Shown here in pieces: positions 62,041 through 64,000 of a stretch of DNA of 64,000 bases; within the stretch, counting starts at the first letter, position 1, and every line of letters begins with the position of its first letter. The notes under the pieces were generated by a model. The model was given only the letters and a program-made list of their open reading frames with translations, did no database searches and was not told where the DNA came from. The stretch is from Dyadobacter chenhuakuii (GTDB taxonomy: Bacteria; Bacteroidota; Bacteroidia; Cytophagales; Spirosomataceae). The stretch spans positions 2,852,001 to 2,916,000 of the forward strand of contig NZ_CP098805.1 in assembly GCF_023821985.2 (NCBI RefSeq). Reading direction: 5' to 3'. Position numbers and translations under genes: made by a program.

Positions 62041-62481
62041 TCATTTCCAAACCCAAATTCGCTGATAAAGAACTGATTCCGGCCAGTTACCCATAATGAC
62101 GAAGCCGTTTTTTTCCACCCACGCATGCGCCTCAAATTGCTTGGCAGGATTTACTTCGATGCCTATTTCTAATGTTAATGCGGGCACTTTACGGAGCAGA
62201 TATTTGGTTGCCAGCGCGCGCGGGAGACATAGCAATTCTAATGGCAGCATATGAGAAGCAGTATCCACGGCCCAGACAGTCTGATCGATTCTTTCCTGGG
62301 ATATTTCACCGGTGTGTTCACTTTTGCAAAGCCAATGGAATATTTTCCTGAATGTGCCAAAGGGTAAAATCGCCAGACCCGTTTTGATAAGCACCAGACT
62401 CACAGCCGCTTTCAGAAAAATGAGCTTTCCTTCATGCGATAAACCGTTCCATTTGGCAATATGGTGCTTAAATCGTCCCAA
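62041..62481 (-). CDS. Lasso-peptide biosynthesis B2-type (transglutaminase-like) protease
   Basis: 146 residues. A hydrophobic N-terminal stretch (residues 20-42) is followed by the B2 signature: nucleophile C85 in L-C-L-P-R-A-L and H119 in A-H-A-W-V-E, with N132 near where the third residue (Asp in McjB) is expected. B2 proteins cleave the leader from the precursor peptide. It begins six bases after the PqqD-like gene, so the two may act together as in split B1/B2 systems. Confidence 0.87.
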   Translation of the reverse strand: MGRFKHHIAKWNGLSHEGKLIFLKAAVSLVLIKTGLAILPFGTFRKIFHWLCKSEHTGEISQERIDQTVWAVDTASHMLPLELLCLPRALATKYLLRKVPALTLEIGIEVNPAKQFEAHAWVEKNGFVIMGNWPESVLYQRIWVWK

Positions 62482-62487
62482 TCGTCC

Positions 62488-62757
62488 CTAATTAGTTACC
62501 TCCACCAGTTTTTCAGAAATAAGGTCTTTCAGCAAAAAATCTATGTCATTTTTACAAGTTTCAGCATCAATCTCATATTCGCTGATCACTGCATCACAAA
62601 GAGAATCAATGGTTTGCGGGCCTTTTTCCAGATTATCCCAGACAAGCATTCCTACTTCATTCAGTCCGTAATAAGCACCTTTGCTGTGATTGAGTATGAC
62701 TGTTTCGCCGGCTACTTTGGAGCTAATCTGGTCTGAGGTAAGTTGGTATTTATTCAT
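62488..62757 (-). CDS. PqqD-like RiPP recognition (B1-type) protein
   Basis: 89 residues with the winged-helix PqqD pattern: V-I-L-N-H-S-K-G-A-Y-Y-G-L-N-E-V-G-x-x-V-W-D and D-I-D-F-L-L-K-D-L. PqqD-like proteins bind the leader of a ribosomal peptide and bring it to the processing enzymes. It is the first gene of a four-gene operon with its own promoter at 62799-62831, leaving about 35-45 bases of leader and no room for a precursor gene. Confidence 0.85.
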   Translation of the reverse strand: MNKYQLTSDQISSKVAGETVILNHSKGAYYGLNEVGMLVWDNLEKGPQTIDSLCDAVISEYEIDAETCKNDIDFLLKDLISEKLVEVTN

Positions 62758-62798
62758 GAGGGGCTATTCTGATGTTATATAATGTGTTTTGATTTGTA

Positions 62799-62831
62799 CA
62801 AAGTTAAAAATTTTAATTACTCAATCTCAAA
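62799..62831 (-). promoter_or_regulatory. Promoter of the lasso-like operon
   Basis: Minus strand: a -33 TTTG (62828-62831), 21 bases, then TAACTTTG (62799-62806), an exact TAnnTTTG. The -33 box lies inside the end of the ALDH gene, so the operon can be transcribed independently of it. Confidence 0.6.
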
Positions 62832-64000
62832 CTTTATTCCCTGCGCCAGCGGGAGTGCCGTTCCGTAATTGATCGTGTTTGTCTGCCTGCGCATATAAAC
62901 TTTCCAGGCATCCGAACCCGATTCACGACCGCCGCCCGTTTCTTTTTCTCCGCCAAATGCCCCGCCAATCTCCGCTCCCGAAGTGCCAATGTTTACATTA
63001 GCAATCCCGCAATCGGATCCTGCATGAGAAAGGAACAGCTCTGATTCTCTGATATTTAGCGTAAAAATAGCAGATGATAATCCTTGCGGAACGTCATTCT
63101 GAATGGCGATGGCTTCTTCCATATCATTGTATTTGATCAAATAAAGAATGGGCGCGAAGGTCTCATGTTGCACAATTGCATATCTATTTTGAACCTCCGC
63201 AATACAAGGCGCAACGTAACATCCAGACGAAAATTCTGGCCCATTCAGCACTTGCGGCTCGACAATAAAAGTGCCACCGGCGTCTATCACTTTTTCTACG
63301 GCAAGCTGATATTGAGAAACAGCATCCTTATCGATCAATGGACCGACGTGCATGTTGGCATCAAGGGGATTTCCAATGCGCAGTTGCGCGTATGCTTTGA
63401 CCAGCCGCTGCTTCACCTCTTCATAAATCTCAGCCTGGACAATGATCCTTCGGGTAGATGTGCATCGCTGGCCAGCTGTTCCTACTGCCCCGAATACGAT
63501 GCCGGGGATAGCAACGTGCAGGTCGGCCGACGGCGTGATGATGATGGCATTGTTACCGCCCAGTTCAAGCAAGCTTTTACCCAGCCGCCTAGCCACAGCT
63601 TCACCCACAGCCTTCCCCATCCGTGTGCTTCCCGTTGCCGAAACCAATGCAATCCGCGGATCATTTGCCAGCCATGCTCCTACTTCGCGGCCGCCCGTTA
63701 AAATACACGACACGCCTTCCGGCACATCGTTTTCTTCAAGCACTGTTTTGATAATGTTTTGTGATGCCAATGCCGTTAGCGGCGTTTTTTCCGAAGGTTT
63801 CCAGATACAAACATCCCCGCAAACCCACGCCAGCATGGCATTCCACGACCAGACGGCAACCGGAAAATTAAATGCAGATATAATGCCGACGACACCGATC
63901 GGATGCCATTGCTCATACATCCGGTGTTGCGGGCGTTCGCTATGCATGCTTAATCCGTAAAGCTGGCGCGAAAGACCCACTGCAAAATCGCAGATATCGA
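62817..64000 (-). CDS. ALDH7-type aldehyde dehydrogenase (5' end cut by window edge)
   Basis: The frame is open to the right edge, and the six residues before the in-frame GTG at 63980 (I-C-D-F-A) still fit the family, so the start is outside. E-L-G-G-N-N and the catalytic Cys in G-Q-R-C-T-S-T identify the fold. Features such as L-S-R-Q-L-Y-G and H-R-M-Y-E-Q-W-H-P point to ALDH7A1, alpha-aminoadipic semialdehyde dehydrogenase, which oxidises the lysine-degradation intermediate. The end is 60 bases before the PqqD-like gene. Confidence 0.85.
   Translation of the reverse strand, partial: DICDFAVGLSRQLYGLSMHSERPQHRMYEQWHPIGVVGIISAFNFPVAVWSWNAMLAWVCGDVCIWKPSEKTPLTALASQNIIKTVLEENDVPEGVSCILTGGREVGAWLANDPRIALVSATGSTRMGKAVGEAVARRLGKSLLELGGNNAIIITPSADLHVAIPGIVFGAVGTAGQRCTSTRRIIVQAEIYEEVKQRLVKAYAQLRIGNPLDANMHVGPLIDKDAVSQYQLAVEKVIDAGGTFIVEPQVLNGPEFSSGCYVAPCIAEVQNRYAIVQHETFAPILYLIKYNDMEEAIAIQNDVPQGLSSAIFTLNIRESELFLSHAGSDCGIANVNIGTSGAEIGGAFGGEKETGGGRESGSDAWKVYMRRQTNTINYGTALPLAQGIKFEIE

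Noticed and set aside
62461-62736. 91-residue plus-strand frame as possible RiPP precursor
   Set aside because: It is antisense to the PqqD-like gene, too long and too hydrophobic for a typical precursor, with no promoter in that direction.

Overview
The window looks like a chromosomal segment of a Bacteroidota bacterium, most likely a Cytophagales member close to Dyadobacter/Spirosomaceae (inferred from gene content, no search was run). Evidence: two large TonB-dependent receptors with N-terminal carboxypeptidase-regulatory-like domains, a PorX-type regulator of type IX secretion, DUF4905, DUF5916, DUF7935 and TIGR02757 proteins, few Shine-Dalgarno sites, and many upstream elements matching the Bacteroidetes -7 consensus TAnnTTTG. 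There are no rRNA or tRNA genes, no CRISPR array, and no recognisable insertion sequence or prophage. Both window edges cut a gene: a secreted lipase on the left and an ALDH7-type aldehyde dehydrogenase on the right.

Layout. 0-6 kb: lipase, M14 peptidase, small outer-membrane protein, RhlE helicase, rhodanese, DapF. 6.2-8.9 kb: a pair of short palindromic repeats, rplS, NAD(P)H-hydrate repair enzyme, and a BrnT-like toxin/antitoxin pair with a palindromic operator candidate. 8.9-16.2 kb: feoAB divergent from a cytochrome c maturation operon (ccmB, ccmC, ccmD-like, ccmE, ccmF). 16.3-30.2 kb: TonB receptors, DUF3817, DUF5916, a leucine-rich-repeat protein, polyprenyl diphosphate synthase, patatin, an alpha/beta hydrolase and a Cys-rich lipoprotein. 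30.3-39 kb: housekeeping genes (RsmI-like methyltransferase, metallo-hydrolase, PssA, FabH, CoA-binding protein, NUMOD4-HNH protein, IscA-like protein, MutS2). 39-47.4 kb: a carbohydrate-oxidation locus (MFS permease, two Gfo/Idh/MocA dehydrogenases, a TIM-barrel isomerase/epimerase, and a 1139-residue secreted ThuA/sorbosone-dehydrogenase/PKD/cytochrome c protein). 47.4-59 kb: envelope and core genes (TIGR02757, LysM-DPBB protein, DUF4905, KdsB, PorX, FtsE, fructose-6-phosphate aldolase, SRP RNA, TPR lipoprotein, BirA, RsfS, FtsH). 59-64 kb: aldose 1-epimerase, then a compact four-gene minus-strand operon, then the ALDH.

The most unusual part is the 59.97-62.76 kb operon: a PqqD-like RiPP recognition protein, a lasso-peptide B2-type protease, an HprK-like kinase and a nucleotidyltransferase, with its own promoter but no visible precursor peptide or asparagine-synthetase-like cyclase. 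Other points of interest are the toxin-antitoxin pair with a non-BrnA-like partner, CcmE with Cys instead of His as the heme-attaching residue, an IscA-like protein lacking the C-terminal CxC, an RlpA-like domain lacking its Asp, and the ThuA/cytochrome c fusion beside a possible 3-keto-sugar pathway.

Functionally, FeoAB would supply iron for heme, the Ccm system would attach heme to exported cytochromes, and the ThuA fusion carries one CxxCH heme site that this system could mature. Assignments rest on reading motifs by eye.
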